Assembly: GCA_035286285.1 (NCBI GenBank)
Contig: JAYKJG010000357.1
Coordinates: forward strand, 1-13,415
Direction of reading: 5' to 3'
Origin: Prochlorothrix sp035286285
Lineage (GTDB): Bacteria; Cyanobacteriota; Cyanobacteriia; Prochlorotrichales; Prochlorotrichaceae
DNA length: 13,415 bases
The notes beneath the pieces were generated by a model that saw only the letters and a program-made list of their open reading frames with translations, ran no database searches and was not told the DNA's origin. The position numbers were made by a program, and so were the translations under genes. Positions 1-6,393 of this stretch are shown piece by piece. Numbering within the stretch: the stretch's first letter is position 1; each line of letters begins with the position of its first letter.

Positions 1-875
1 TTCAGCACAACCTCCGCTGTGAGATCGGTGAGGCGATCGACCACCCGATCGGCCCCCGCCTCCTGCAAACGTTGGCCATAGGCGGCACGACGATCGGCAG
101 GTTCCCAAACATGGGGCGGCAGAACCCCAACCGCTACCCAGGGGCGATCGGCCCCCCGTAACCGCGCCTCGCGGATGGTATACAGATCCGCCACCGTATC
201 CCCGGCATAGATCACCGGCAGCTTGGGGGGCAGCCCCAAAACCGCCTCTAAAGTCGCCACCACCTGAAACAAGCCCTCCGGCTGGGGCTTATCCGGCGCT
301 TCCCCCATGGCCACCAAGGGCGGAGCCACTAACCCTAGCCGCCGTTGCAGAATGTACTCCGCCGATCCCCGCGTTGCCCCACTAAAGAAGCCCCAGGCAA
401 TCCCCGCAGCGGCCAAACCTTGCAAATAATCCCGCCCTAGCAACAGCGGTTCTTGGTTAATGTAGCCATCCCAGCGATCAGGATTCTCCAGATCTTGACC
501 CCGATATTGGCGCTGGAAATAGTCCACAACGGCTTCGTAGTCCAGCGCGATCGCGTCACGATCCTGACCCTGGCTTTCAAAGTAACGGTAGGTTAGCTCC
601 TGGGATCCCAGCCAGTCGTTATTCCAAATACCTTCGGATTTAAGGCGATCGATATCCTCCATCGCGGGCCGAAAAGCCCCAGCCGTGAAGTGCTCCACGG
701 TATCGGCGATCGCCCGTCGGTAGGAGTTGCCCACATCCCGCACCACCCCGTCAATATCAAAAACCGCAATGGCACGGGCGAGCGTTCCGGGTTGTAGCTG
801 ACAGGGTTCCTGGGCAAAATCCAGGACTGCGTTAGGATTCAGGCTTTGGTTGGGGTCGGGGGAAGAGGTGGGCAT
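1..875 (-). CDS. HAD-superfamily hydrolase (subfamily IA, TIGR01548-like), partial
   Basis: Probable phosphatase of the haloacid dehalogenase superfamily; the substrate cannot be read from the sequence. At least 291 residues are present and the frame is still open at the left edge, so the C-terminus is missing. The four HAD motifs are visible: VFDIDGVVRDV with nucleophile Asp40 and Asp42, the motif II serine in FFSGATRG (Ser165), the motif III lysine in APDKPQPEG (Lys196), and the acidic metal-binding stretch VIYAGDTVADL (Asp226, Asp230). The wording around motif I (DGVVRDVGNSYRRAI) resembles the cyanobacterial group TIGR01548, as I recall that family. The ATG at 875 is the only ATG or GTG before the in-frame stop upstream (936-938). 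No clear Shine-Dalgarno precedes it. The triple repeat at 900-944 lies 25 bp upstream. Confidence 0.85.
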   Translation of the reverse strand, partial: MPTSSPDPNQSLNPNAVLDFAQEPCQLQPGTLARAIAVFDIDGVVRDVGNSYRRAIADTVEHFTAGAFRPAMEDIDRLKSEGIWNNDWLGSQELTYRYFESQGQDRDAIALDYEAVVDYFQRQYRGQDLENPDRWDGYINQEPLLLGRDYLQGLAAAGIAWGFFSGATRGSAEYILQRRLGLVAPPLVAMGEAPDKPQPEGLFQVVATLEAVLGLPPKLPVIYAGDTVADLYTIREARLRGADRPWVAVGVLPPHVWEPADRRAAYGQRLQEAGADRVVDRLTDLTAEVVL

Positions 876-899
876 GGGGTAACAACAGGGCCAACGCCG

Positions 900-944
900 A
901 TCGGTTTGGCCACAATCGGTTTGGCCACAATCGGTTTAGCCATA
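900..944. repeat. 15-bp tandem repeat, three copies
   Basis: The unit ATCGGTTTGGCCACA occurs at 900-914 and 915-929 exactly, and at 930-944 with two changes (ATCGGTTTAGCCATA). It lies between the start of the HAD gene and the terminator of the 98-aa gene, so it is in the upstream region of the HAD gene. The period is a multiple of three, but no ATG or GTG in the array would extend the HAD frame. Confidence 0.9.
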
Positions 945-968
945 AAAATAAGGTGAGCATTGCCCACC
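941..968 (-). terminator. Hairpin plus T-rich tail, terminator of the 98-aa gene; REP-like
   Basis: The arms GGTGAGC (952-958) and GCCCACC (962-968) pair around a 3-nt loop with one A/C mismatch. Read on the minus strand, the hairpin is followed by TTATTTTTATG, as expected for an intrinsic terminator 70 nt downstream of the 98-aa gene's stop. The minus-strand text GGTAGGGTGGGCAATGCTCACC also resembles a short palindrome common between cyanobacterial genes; this is from memory, not a search. Confidence 0.6.
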
Positions 969-1038
969 CTACCAGGAGACGAGGAATTTTAAATAGTGCT
1001 AATCAAACTGGAGTCGGCTTAAGGCCCAGTGCCCTGTT

Positions 1039-1335
1039 CTAACTCATGGACGCAGGGCTGCGATCGTAGCCGCTAGACCCAGCCGTTGGCTTCCCTTGGA
1101 TGTGGTTAGAAAAGTGGGCAACCTCTTCTGCACTAATGCCCACATCTTCCGCAACCCGTGTCAGCAGGGCTTGATCCCGCTTTTTCACCTCTCGGTGATG
1201 TTGCACCATCAAGCAACGGGCCTTTTCCGTCACCTCTAGGTGAGCGCAGGGATCCGCAGTGGCAGGGGCCGCAGTCAGTTCAGCAGGGGCCGCAGCGGCA
1301 TCCAGGGGCAGAGTATCGTGGTTAGAAAGTGTCAT
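1039..1335 (-). CDS. Hypothetical protein, 98 aa, soluble, function unknown
   Basis: I do not recognise this family with certainty. The start is set at the ATG at 1335 because GGAG lies four bases upstream of it. A longer reading from 1371 adds 12 residues but has no comparable signal. The protein has an Ala/Pro/Thr-rich N-terminal stretch (about residues 8-28). It then has a compact charged, probably helical region, about residues 30-78, that includes CLMVQHHREVKKRDQALLTR and ends in a short DVGISAEEV segment, followed by a Gly/Ser-rich tail. Two cysteines (30 and 41) are present; there is no signal peptide or membrane segment. A 13-bp sequence, GCAGGGGCCGCAG, is repeated 21 bp apart (1262-1274, 1283-1295) within the Ala-rich part. 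A terminator follows at 941-968 and an NtcA-type palindrome lies 119 bp upstream, so it is probably a single-gene unit. Confidence 0.65.
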   Translation of the reverse strand: MTLSNHDTLPLDAAAAPAELTAAPATADPCAHLEVTEKARCLMVQHHREVKKRDQALLTRVAEDVGISAEEVAHFSNHIQGKPTAGSSGYDRSPASMS

Positions 1336-1453
1336 TGTTCTCCAGACCTTTTTATGAAAGAACCAACTCAAAAAACGTGAAGGGGGGGGTTACGAGTTCG
1401 TAATCCTAGGGATGAAGCCCAAAAAATCGATGAGGAGGGGCCGCTTCATTTCT

Positions 1454-1467
1454 GTATCTATTGTTAC
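1454..1467. promoter_or_regulatory. Candidate NtcA-binding site (GTA-N8-TAC)
   Basis: GTATCTATTGTTAC matches the NtcA consensus GTA-N8-TAC exactly. It lies 119 bp upstream of the 98-aa gene on the minus strand and 429 bp upstream of the GST gene on the plus strand. One or two chance matches are expected in a window this size, and I see no good -10 box about 22 bp downstream on the minus strand, so position is the only support. Confidence 0.3.
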
Positions 1468-1526
1468 CGAATTAATTTTGATTTTGCCATTTCGACATCA
1501 AACGTCACAAAACCATGACCAAGCTA

Positions 1527-1570
1527 TAACGCTTTGTTGAGAAAGCTGGGCAAATCCCGTGAAAGCGTTA
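1527..1570. repeat. 9-bp perfect inverted repeat with a competing inner hairpin
   Basis: TAACGCTTT (1527-1535) pairs with AAAGCGTTA (1562-1570) over a 26-nt loop. The inner part GCTTT (1531-1535) can instead pair with AAAGC at 1542-1546. The two structures are mutually exclusive, as in regulatory leaders, but no known riboswitch or sRNA family was recognised. Confidence 0.5.
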
Positions 1571-1725
1571 ATAATAAACACCATGGTTCGTGAAGACCTC
1601 GCAACTTGGCATCTAGCACCACCCTGCAACTTTGCATCCTCTGGCACCGTTGCACCCCCTGACTTAGCTCTAGGGAACGTCGGTTCCTGATCCGCTACAC
1701 AGAGCTGTGAGTTTTCAGAATCCCT

Positions 1726-1757
1726 ATAAATCACCCCGATTTATCCCACCGATAAAT
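1726..1757. repeat. Overlapping palindromes built from ATAAATC
   Basis: ATAAATC (1726-1732) and GATTTAT (1738-1744) form a perfect inverted repeat around ACCCC. The overlapping ATTTATC (1739-1745) forms a second perfect inverted repeat with GATAAAT (1751-1757) around CCACC. The result is three alternating half-sites 12-13 bp apart, a layout typical of a cooperative operator. No known regulator was matched. Confidence 0.55.
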
Positions 1758-1806
1758 TCAACCGTTCAAAACCTCGATATACCTTTATTTCCGCGATAGG
1801 CGTAGA

Positions 1807-1833
1807 ACCCAGGCTGTCACCAGTCTGGGTTTT
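1807..1833 (+). terminator. Intrinsic-terminator-like hairpin upstream of the GST gene
   Basis: ACCCAGGCTG (1807-1816) and CAGTCTGGGT (1821-1830) form a 10-bp stem (one G-T pair) with the loop TCAC, followed by TTTCTCT. It points rightward, but the nearest plus-strand gene begins 63 bp further on and none precedes it in the window. It could end an untranslated RNA from 1336-1800 or act as an attenuator in the GST leader. Confidence 0.55.
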
Positions 1834-1895
1834 CTCTGTAGCGCCCTTGCGGGCCGTTCGTTAGTCTTGCTGGTCGCAGTTTTTTTCAGGTAACC

Positions 1896-3032
1896 ATGGC
1901 CCCCAAACCTACCCGATCGCTCCCGCCCGGTTTGCTGATCCAAACCGGTCAATGGGTCTGGCGCACCCTGTGGCAAGTCATGATGGCCCAGATGGCCCCT
2001 CGCGATCGCACCGGCGCTTACCAACGCCCCCCCAGCCAGTTCCGCCAAGACCTGGGCGACTCCTGCAACCCAGACCCCAACCACCCCCACCCCGCCGAAC
2101 CCGATCGCTATCGCCTCATCGTCGGCACCGGCTGCCCCTGGGCACACCGTACCCTGGTGGTTCGCGCTTTGAAGGGCCTAGAAGCGGCCATCCCCCTCAC
2201 CTTGGTGGTGCCCAAACCGGAGGCCGGGGGCTGGGTCTTTGTCGAACCCTTCCAAGGCTGTAGCACCTTGGCCCAGGCGTACCAGTTAGCACAACCGGGC
2301 TATACGGGCCGCTGTACGGTGCCGGTGCTGTGGGACGATCGCCGAGGGGCGATCGTCAATAATGAAAGCGCCGAGATTATCGTTTGGCTCAACGATCGCT
2401 GCAATGCCTTTGCCGAAACGCCCGATTTAGACCTCTACCCGGCAGCATTACGGCAGACGATCGATCTGTGGAACCAGAAAATCTACCACCGGGTTAATAA
2501 CGGCGTGTATCGCTGCGGATTTGCCCAAACCCAGGCCGCCTATGACCAAGCCTGTAACGAGTTGTTTGAACAACTGGATGAATTAGAGTCCCTGTTAGCA
2601 GGGCCACCGCTCTCCCCAACCCGCCCCGATGGGCGATCGGCCCCAGAACTCGCCCAGGCTTGCGATCTTAACCTTGACTCCGACCTCGATCGGCCCCAGT
2701 ACAGGCCCCAGTACAGACCCCAGTACATTTGTGGCGATCGCCTCACCCTAGCCGATATCCGCCTCTTTACCACCCTCTTTCGCTTCGATGCGGTGTACCA
2801 TCCCCTCTTCAAATGCAGCCGCCGCCGCATCCAAGACTACCCCGCCCTCTCCCGCCACCTGCGATCGATCTACCACCTCCCCGGCGTTGCCGCCACCTGC
2901 GACCTCAACCAAGTCAAGCAAGACTACTTCGGCAACCTCTTCCCCCTTAACCCCAGCGGCATCATTCCCCAAAGCGCCCCAGACCCAATCGTCCAAACCA
3001 CCCCAGGACTCATAGAAACGGCCAAAAGTTAG
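1896..3032 (+). CDS. Glutathione S-transferase, Xi-class glutathionyl-hydroquinone reductase-like
   Basis: Enzymes of this class (E. coli YqjG, yeast Ecm4) remove glutathione from glutathionylated quinols using a cysteine in a CPW motif. Here GTGCPWAHR places the catalytic cysteine at residue 80. The thioredoxin-like domain continues with TVPVLWD (141-147) and the glutathione-contacting NNESAE (155-160). The helical domain has IYHRVNNGVYRCGFA (197-211), a class hallmark, and GDRLTLADIRLF (280-291). The family is usually about 320-330 residues; this one has 378, the excess being a Pro/Ala/Asp-rich insert at about 238-278 that contains a PQYR repeat. The N-terminal 30 residues lack acidic residues but do not form a clear signal peptide. 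The ATG at 1896 follows AGG with suitable spacing. It appears monocistronic and is followed by a 316-bp gap. Confidence 0.85.
   Translation: MAPKPTRSLPPGLLIQTGQWVWRTLWQVMMAQMAPRDRTGAYQRPPSQFRQDLGDSCNPDPNHPHPAEPDRYRLIVGTGCPWAHRTLVVRALKGLEAAIPLTLVVPKPEAGGWVFVEPFQGCSTLAQAYQLAQPGYTGRCTVPVLWDDRRGAIVNNESAEIIVWLNDRCNAFAETPDLDLYPAALRQTIDLWNQKIYHRVNNGVYRCGFAQTQAAYDQACNELFEQLDELESLLAGPPLSPTRPDGRSAPELAQACDLNLDSDLDRPQYRPQYRPQYICGDRLTLADIRLFTTLFRFDAVYHPLFKCSRRRIQDYPALSRHLRSIYHLPGVAATCDLNQVKQDYFGNLFPLNPSGIIPQSAPDPIVQTTPGLIETAKS
2694..2726 (+). repeat. 12-bp in-frame tandem repeat inside the GST gene
   Basis: The unit CCCCAGTACAGG is present at 2694-2705, again at 2706-2717 with one change, and as nine bases at 2718-2726. 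In frame it encodes PQYR-PQYR-PQY within the insert between the helices of the C-terminal GST domain. Confidence 0.9.
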
Positions 3033-3079
3033 CCCCAACGCTTCCGCGTGATCCCAATTCTGGTAGGATGAATTCCAAC

Positions 3080-3085
3080 TATAGT
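3080..3085 (+). promoter_or_regulatory. Possible -10 element upstream of prk
   Basis: TATAGT matches the sigma-70 -10 consensus at five of six positions within a local A+T-rich stretch. The -35 region about 16 bp upstream (TTCTGG) is poor. If used, it would give prk a leader of roughly 260 nt that includes the 3161-3184 hairpin. Confidence 0.25.
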
Positions 3086-3160
3086 ATTAATTACTCACTC
3101 CCCCTTCCCCTAGGGGCTTGGAGGGTTTGGGGCTTCACAGTGGAATGCCAAAAAACTTCA

Positions 3161-3184
3161 GTTAAATTCCCCCCGGAATTTAAC
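3161..3184. repeat. Perfect 10-bp palindrome upstream of prk
   Basis: GTTAAATTCC (3161-3170) and GGAATTTAAC (3175-3184) are exact inverted copies around CCCC. On the plus strand no T-run follows; on the minus strand six T follow five bases later, but no minus-strand gene ends here. It lies 164 bp upstream of prk and is either an operator or a leader hairpin. Confidence 0.6.
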
Positions 3185-3348
3185 ATCGGCGCTCCCATTG
3201 GACTTGAGTTTGGGGTGACTTGCAGCCCCTAGCCCTCAGTCTAGGAGAGTCCGATCACCGGAACTTTTTCTGCTTCCAAAGACCGGGCACTGGTGCACGG
3301 GATTTTTTAAGCTTTGATTAAGCACAGGGACACAGTTAGAGGAGAGCT

Positions 3349-4365
3349 ATGAGTAAGCCAGACCGCGTGGTTTTGATTGGAGTCGCAGGAGACTCAGGAT
3401 GCGGCAAATCCACCTTTTTGCGTCGCCTGAGCGACTTGTTTGGCAAAGAGCTGATCACCGTTATCTGTTTAGATGACTACCACAGTCTCGATCGCAAGCA
3501 GCGCAAAGAACATGGGGTCACCGCCTTAAACCCCAAAGCCAACAACTTTGACCTCATGGCAGAGCAAGTGAAAGCTCTGAAAGAGGGCAACGCCATCGAT
3601 AAGCCCATCTATAACCACGAGACTGGCTGCATTGACCCCCCTGAGCGCATTGAACCCAACCACATCATCGTGATTGAAGGTCTGCACCCTCTCTACGATG
3701 AGCGCGTGCGGGAACTGCTGGACTTCAGCGTTTACCTCGACATCAGCGATGAAGTGAAAATCGCCTGGAAAATTCAGCGGGACATGGCCGAGCGGGGCCA
3801 CACCTATGAAGACATTCTGGCTTCGATCAACGCCCGTAAGCCCGACTTTGAAGCCTACATCGATCCCCAAAAGCAATATGCCGATGTGGTGCTGCAAGTG
3901 CTGCCCACCAACCTGATTAAGGATGACACCGAGCGCAAGATCCTGCGGGTCCAAATGATCCAGCGCGAAGGGGTAGACAGCTTCTCCCCCGCCTATCTCT
4001 TTGACGAAGGGTCTACCATTCACTGGACCCCCTGCGGTCGCAAGCTGACCTGTTCTTACCCCGGCATCAAGATGTACTACGGTCCCGACAGCTACTACGG
4101 GAACGAGGTCTCGATTCTGGAAGTCGATGGTCAGTTCGACAATCTCGAAGAGATGATCTACATCGAAGGTCACCTCAGCAAGACCGACACCAAGTACTAC
4201 GGTGAGCTAACACACCTGCTGCTCCAGCACAAGGAATACCCCGGCTCCAACAATGGTACGGGTCTATTCCAAGTCCTGGCTGGCCTCAAGATGCGGGCCG
4301 CCTACGAGCGCATCACCGCCACGGAAGCTAAGGCTACGACTGTACCTGCTGCCGCTACCGCTTAA
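3349..4365 (+). CDS. prk: Phosphoribulokinase
   Basis: Phosphorylates ribulose 5-phosphate with ATP to ribulose 1,5-bisphosphate, the Rubisco substrate (EC 2.7.1.19), in the cytoplasm. The P-loop GDSGCGKST occupies residues 14-22, followed by LDDYHSLDRK (41-50) and the Walker-B-like IIVIEGLHPLYD (106-117). Two cysteine pairs match the photosynthetic redox-regulated class: Cys18/Cys40, with Cys18 inside the P-loop, and Cys229/Cys235 in the C-terminal half. These are the positions through which thioredoxin and the CP12-GAPDH complex shut the enzyme off in the dark. Length (338) fits the cyanobacterial family, with a short Ala/Thr-rich tail. A strong GAGGAGAG precedes the ATG. The long gap upstream and the terminator at 4411-4435 suggest its own transcript. 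Confidence 0.98.
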   Translation: MSKPDRVVLIGVAGDSGCGKSTFLRRLSDLFGKELITVICLDDYHSLDRKQRKEHGVTALNPKANNFDLMAEQVKALKEGNAIDKPIYNHETGCIDPPERIEPNHIIVIEGLHPLYDERVRELLDFSVYLDISDEVKIAWKIQRDMAERGHTYEDILASINARKPDFEAYIDPQKQYADVVLQVLPTNLIKDDTERKILRVQMIQREGVDSFSPAYLFDEGSTIHWTPCGRKLTCSYPGIKMYYGPDSYYGNEVSILEVDGQFDNLEEMIYIEGHLSKTDTKYYGELTHLLLQHKEYPGSNNGTGLFQVLAGLKMRAAYERITATEAKATTVPAAATA

Positions 4366-4410
4366 TTTTTAGCGCATAGCCCTGTTGGGCCTATTTTCTC
4401 ATTAACCTTA

Positions 4411-4435
4411 GGGGGGGCTATGGCCCCCTTTTTTT
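4411..4435 (+). terminator. Rho-independent terminator of prk
   Basis: GGGGGC (4413-4418) pairs with GCCCCC (4423-4428) around the loop TATG and is followed by seven T (4429-4435). The stem begins 48 bp after the prk stop codon. Two further G at its base can wobble-pair with the first T residues. Confidence 0.93.
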
Positions 4436-4474
4436 GTTGTTTAATGCCTATAGCGATCCGACGTGAAATCCCCT

Positions 4475-5119
4475 ATGGTCACCCTCCAACTGCGACAACT
4501 CAGTGTTCCACCGGGTCAGCGCCTCCTCATCCGCGATCTGTGCTGGTCCGATTTTGAAGCCCTTCTCACCGAACTGGGCGAAAGTCGTGCCTCTCGCATT
4601 GCTTATCACGATCGAACCCTCGAAATCAGAATGCCGCTACCCGAACACGAAGTCGATAAAGAACTCATTGGCGATCTGGTCAAAATTCTCCTGGAAGAAC
4701 TTGAAATTGACTGTGAATGCTTTGGTTCCACCACCTCCAAAAACCAGCAAACCAACAGTGGTTTAGAACCCGATCAATGCTTCTACATCCAAAACCATCA
4801 GCAAATGCGGGGACAACGGCGGATTAACCCCAAGATCGACCCGCCTCCAGACTTGGCGATCGAGGTTGATGTCACCTCCAAAACCCAACTGGAAGCCTAT
4901 CTTTGTCTCGGGGTTCCTGAACTGTGGGTTTACGCCAATACAACCCTCACCCTCTATGTTCTCCAAGGGGGTCAATATCACAGTGTCACCACCAGTCCCA
5001 CGTTCCCAAACCTCCCCATCTGCGACCTCGTAGAAGACGTAATGACTGACAGTCAGTCGATCGGTAGAAGCCCCGCCCTTCGCAACTTCCGCCAACGCAT
5101 CCGTACCCAACTGCTCTAA
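4475..5119 (+). CDS. Uma2 family (DUF820) PD-(D/E)XK putative endonuclease
   Basis: This belongs to a family greatly expanded in cyanobacteria, predicted by fold to be a PD-(D/E)XK nuclease but without an established role. With the start at ATG 4475 it has 214 residues. Family signatures are RIAYHDRTLEIRMPLPEHE (41-59), GLEPDQCFYIQN (96-107) and PPPDLAIEVDVTSKT (123-137), where Asp100, Glu130 and Asp132 are the likely metal-binding acids. LGVPELWVY follows. A GTG at 4463 would add four residues; the ATG fits the usual family N-terminus (a short lead, then L-VPPGQR) better. Neither start has a clear Shine-Dalgarno. It begins 40 bp after the prk terminator and converges on the cysteine desulfurase with a 28-bp gap. 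Confidence 0.85.
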   Translation: MVTLQLRQLSVPPGQRLLIRDLCWSDFEALLTELGESRASRIAYHDRTLEIRMPLPEHEVDKELIGDLVKILLEELEIDCECFGSTTSKNQQTNSGLEPDQCFYIQNHQQMRGQRRINPKIDPPPDLAIEVDVTSKTQLEAYLCLGVPELWVYANTTLTLYVLQGGQYHSVTTSPTFPNLPICDLVEDVMTDSQSIGRSPALRNFRQRIRTQLL

Positions 5120-5137
5120 CCCAACTGCTCTAACCCA
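5105..5137. repeat. 14-bp tandem duplication across the Uma2 stop codon
   Basis: ACCCAACTGCTCTA occurs at 5105-5118 and 5119-5132, with five bases of a third copy (5133-5137). The stop codon TAA (5117-5119) lies across the junction, so the second copy lies entirely outside the gene, within the 28-bp gap. Confidence 0.9.
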
Positions 5138-5147
5138 GGGGTAAAGT

Positions 5148-6311
5148 TCACCGCTCTAGCCGATCGATCACCTGCCGCAACACCATCGCGGTCCAGTCAA
5201 CATCCTCGATCGTCGTACCCCGCCCCAAGGTCAGCCGAATTCCCCCCATTGCCAACTCCGGCGCAAATCCCAAGGCCAACAAGACGGGACTGGGGACCGT
5301 TTTGCCACTGTTACAGGCAGAGCCGGAGCTAATGCCGATCCCGGCGCGATTAAGCTGATGCACCAGGGTTTTCCCCGTCAAGCGCTGGGGATCGGGGCTG
5401 TGCCAGCAAAAACTAACGTGGTGGGGCAGGCGTTGGCGGGGGTGACCGGTGGGCTTGAGTTGGGGCAGGTCGGCGAGGGTCTGGAACAGCCGATCGCGCA
5501 GGACCACTAGGCGTTGCTGTTCGGGTGCTAACTCCTGCTGAGCCGCCTGGGCTGCTGCCCCAAATCCTGCAATGATGGCTACCCCCTGAGTGCCCGATCG
5601 CAGGCCCATTTCCTGCCCGCCCCCCCGCAGCAGGGGTTCCAAACTCCGGCCCGATCGGCTCCGCAGCCCCGATCGCACATACAACGCCCCCACCCCCTGG
5701 GGACCATAGAGCTTATGGCTCGACAGCGACAGTAAATCCACCGGCAACGTTGCCACATCCAACGGCAGGCGACCCGCCACCTGGACTGCATCGGTGTGAA
5801 AGGGAATGCCCGCCGATCGGGCGATCGCCCCTAGCTCGGCGATCGGCTGCACCGTGCCAATTTCACTTTGGCCATAAATGACCGACACCAGCACCGTATT
5901 GTCCTGAATTGCCGCCGCCAAGTCCTGGGGGTTGACCTGCCCCAGGGGATCCACCGGCAACCGCGTCACCTGCCAGCCCTGGGCCTCTAACCAGCGGGCC
6001 GGTTCCGACACTGCCGAATGCTCCACTGCTGAAATAATCAAGTGCTGGGGCGCGTTATAACCCTGGGTTAGCCCGAAAATCGCCGCATTATCGGCCTCAG
6101 TTCCCCCTGCGGTAAAAATCACCTCCGTTGCCGCTGCTCCGATTAGAGTGGCCACATCCTGCCGTGCGGTCTCCAAGACCAAGGCCGATCGCTGCCCCCA
6201 CTGATGCAAGCTGGAGGGGTTGCCCCAGTGGTGTTGCAGCACGGCGGTGAGGCGATCGATCGCGGCTGCACAGGGGGGGGTTGTGGCGCTGTGGTCAAGG
6301 TAAATCTGCAT
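5148..6311 (-). CDS. Cysteine desulfurase (NifS/IscS family)
   Basis: A PLP enzyme that removes sulfur from L-cysteine as an enzyme-bound persulfide for Fe-S clusters and other thio-cofactors. Counting from ATG 6311 (387 residues), the N-terminal YLDHSATTP is followed by TAGGTEADNAAI, the PLP-binding HTDAVQ and LSSHKLYGPQG with Lys200 as the Schiff-base lysine. The active-site cysteine is Cys333 in SSGSACNSGK. This short loop and the lysine region place it in the NifS/IscS class rather than SufS. The usual NNEIGT motif reads YGQSEIGT. A TTG three codons earlier (6320) is also in frame, but ATG starts the conserved MQIYLDHSAT block. No strong Shine-Dalgarno was seen. C8 in the coding strand (6273-6280) encodes part of TTPP. 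The gene is divergent from the Rpn gene with an 82-bp gap. Confidence 0.95.
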   Translation of the reverse strand: MQIYLDHSATTPPCAAAIDRLTAVLQHHWGNPSSLHQWGQRSALVLETARQDVATLIGAAATEVIFTAGGTEADNAAIFGLTQGYNAPQHLIISAVEHSAVSEPARWLEAQGWQVTRLPVDPLGQVNPQDLAAAIQDNTVLVSVIYGQSEIGTVQPIAELGAIARSAGIPFHTDAVQVAGRLPLDVATLPVDLLSLSSHKLYGPQGVGALYVRSGLRSRSGRSLEPLLRGGGQEMGLRSGTQGVAIIAGFGAAAQAAQQELAPEQQRLVVLRDRLFQTLADLPQLKPTGHPRQRLPHHVSFCWHSPDPQRLTGKTLVHQLNRAGIGISSGSACNSGKTVPSPVLLALGFAPELAMGGIRLTLGRGTTIEDVDWTAMVLRQVIDRLER

Positions 6312-6342
6312 GGCCAGCAAGGAGGTAGGGAACGGGCATTAG

Positions 6343-6348
6343 ATTTTA
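6343..6348 (-). promoter_or_regulatory. Possible -10 element of the cysteine desulfurase gene
   Basis: On the minus strand TAAAAT matches the -10 consensus at five of six positions, about 32 bases before the ATG at 6311. The hexamer 17 bases upstream (TTACTT) is a poor -35. The 82-bp divergent gap must also carry the promoter for the Rpn gene. Confidence 0.3.
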
Positions 6349-6393
6349 CGGTACAGTACTACTCTAAGTAATACAACTGTATGAGTTTCTTCC

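Larger units (their letters stand above)
1336..1895. other. 560-bp intergenic region without a convincing gene
   Basis: Open frames here lack cyanobacterial-like protein content or a start signal. The region is more A+T-rich than its surroundings. It contains a run of eight G (1382-1389), an NtcA-type palindrome (1454-1467), a -10-like TATAAC (1525-1530), a 9-bp inverted repeat (1527-1570), an imperfect direct repeat (1601-1620 against 1626-1648, sharing GCAACTT-GCATC and GGCACC-type words), overlapping ATAAATC palindromes (1726-1757) and a terminator-like hairpin (1807-1833). It separates a leftward and a rightward gene, so promoters for both should lie inside it. Confidence 0.7.
3033..3348. 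other. 316-bp intergenic region upstream of prk
   Basis: No gene was seen. The region holds a possible -10 box TATAGT (3080-3085), the self-complementary CCCCTAGGGG (3107-3116), and a perfect 10-bp hairpin at 3161-3184. The prk ribosome binding site AGAGGAGAG (3338-3346) sits just before the ATG at 3349. No T-rich intrinsic terminator for the GST gene is evident on the plus strand. Confidence 0.6.

Noticed and set aside
1498..1734. 78-codon minus-strand frame in the intergenic region
   Set aside because: No recognisable family, no convincing ribosome binding site, and it runs across several palindromes; better explained as noncoding.
1785..2147. Open frame on the minus strand overlapping the GST start
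   Set aside because: Ala/Gly/Val-rich antisense shadow; the plus-strand frame has a clear enzyme motif set.
3526..4173. A 215-codon open frame on the minus strand opposite prk
   Set aside because: It lies wholly inside prk, whose function is certain, and its translation is a Val/Gly/His-rich sequence typical of the antisense of a codon-biased gene.
6352..6376. GTA/TAC words in the cysteine desulfurase-Rpn gap as an NtcA site
   Set aside because: None has the required 8-bp spacing between GTA and TAC.
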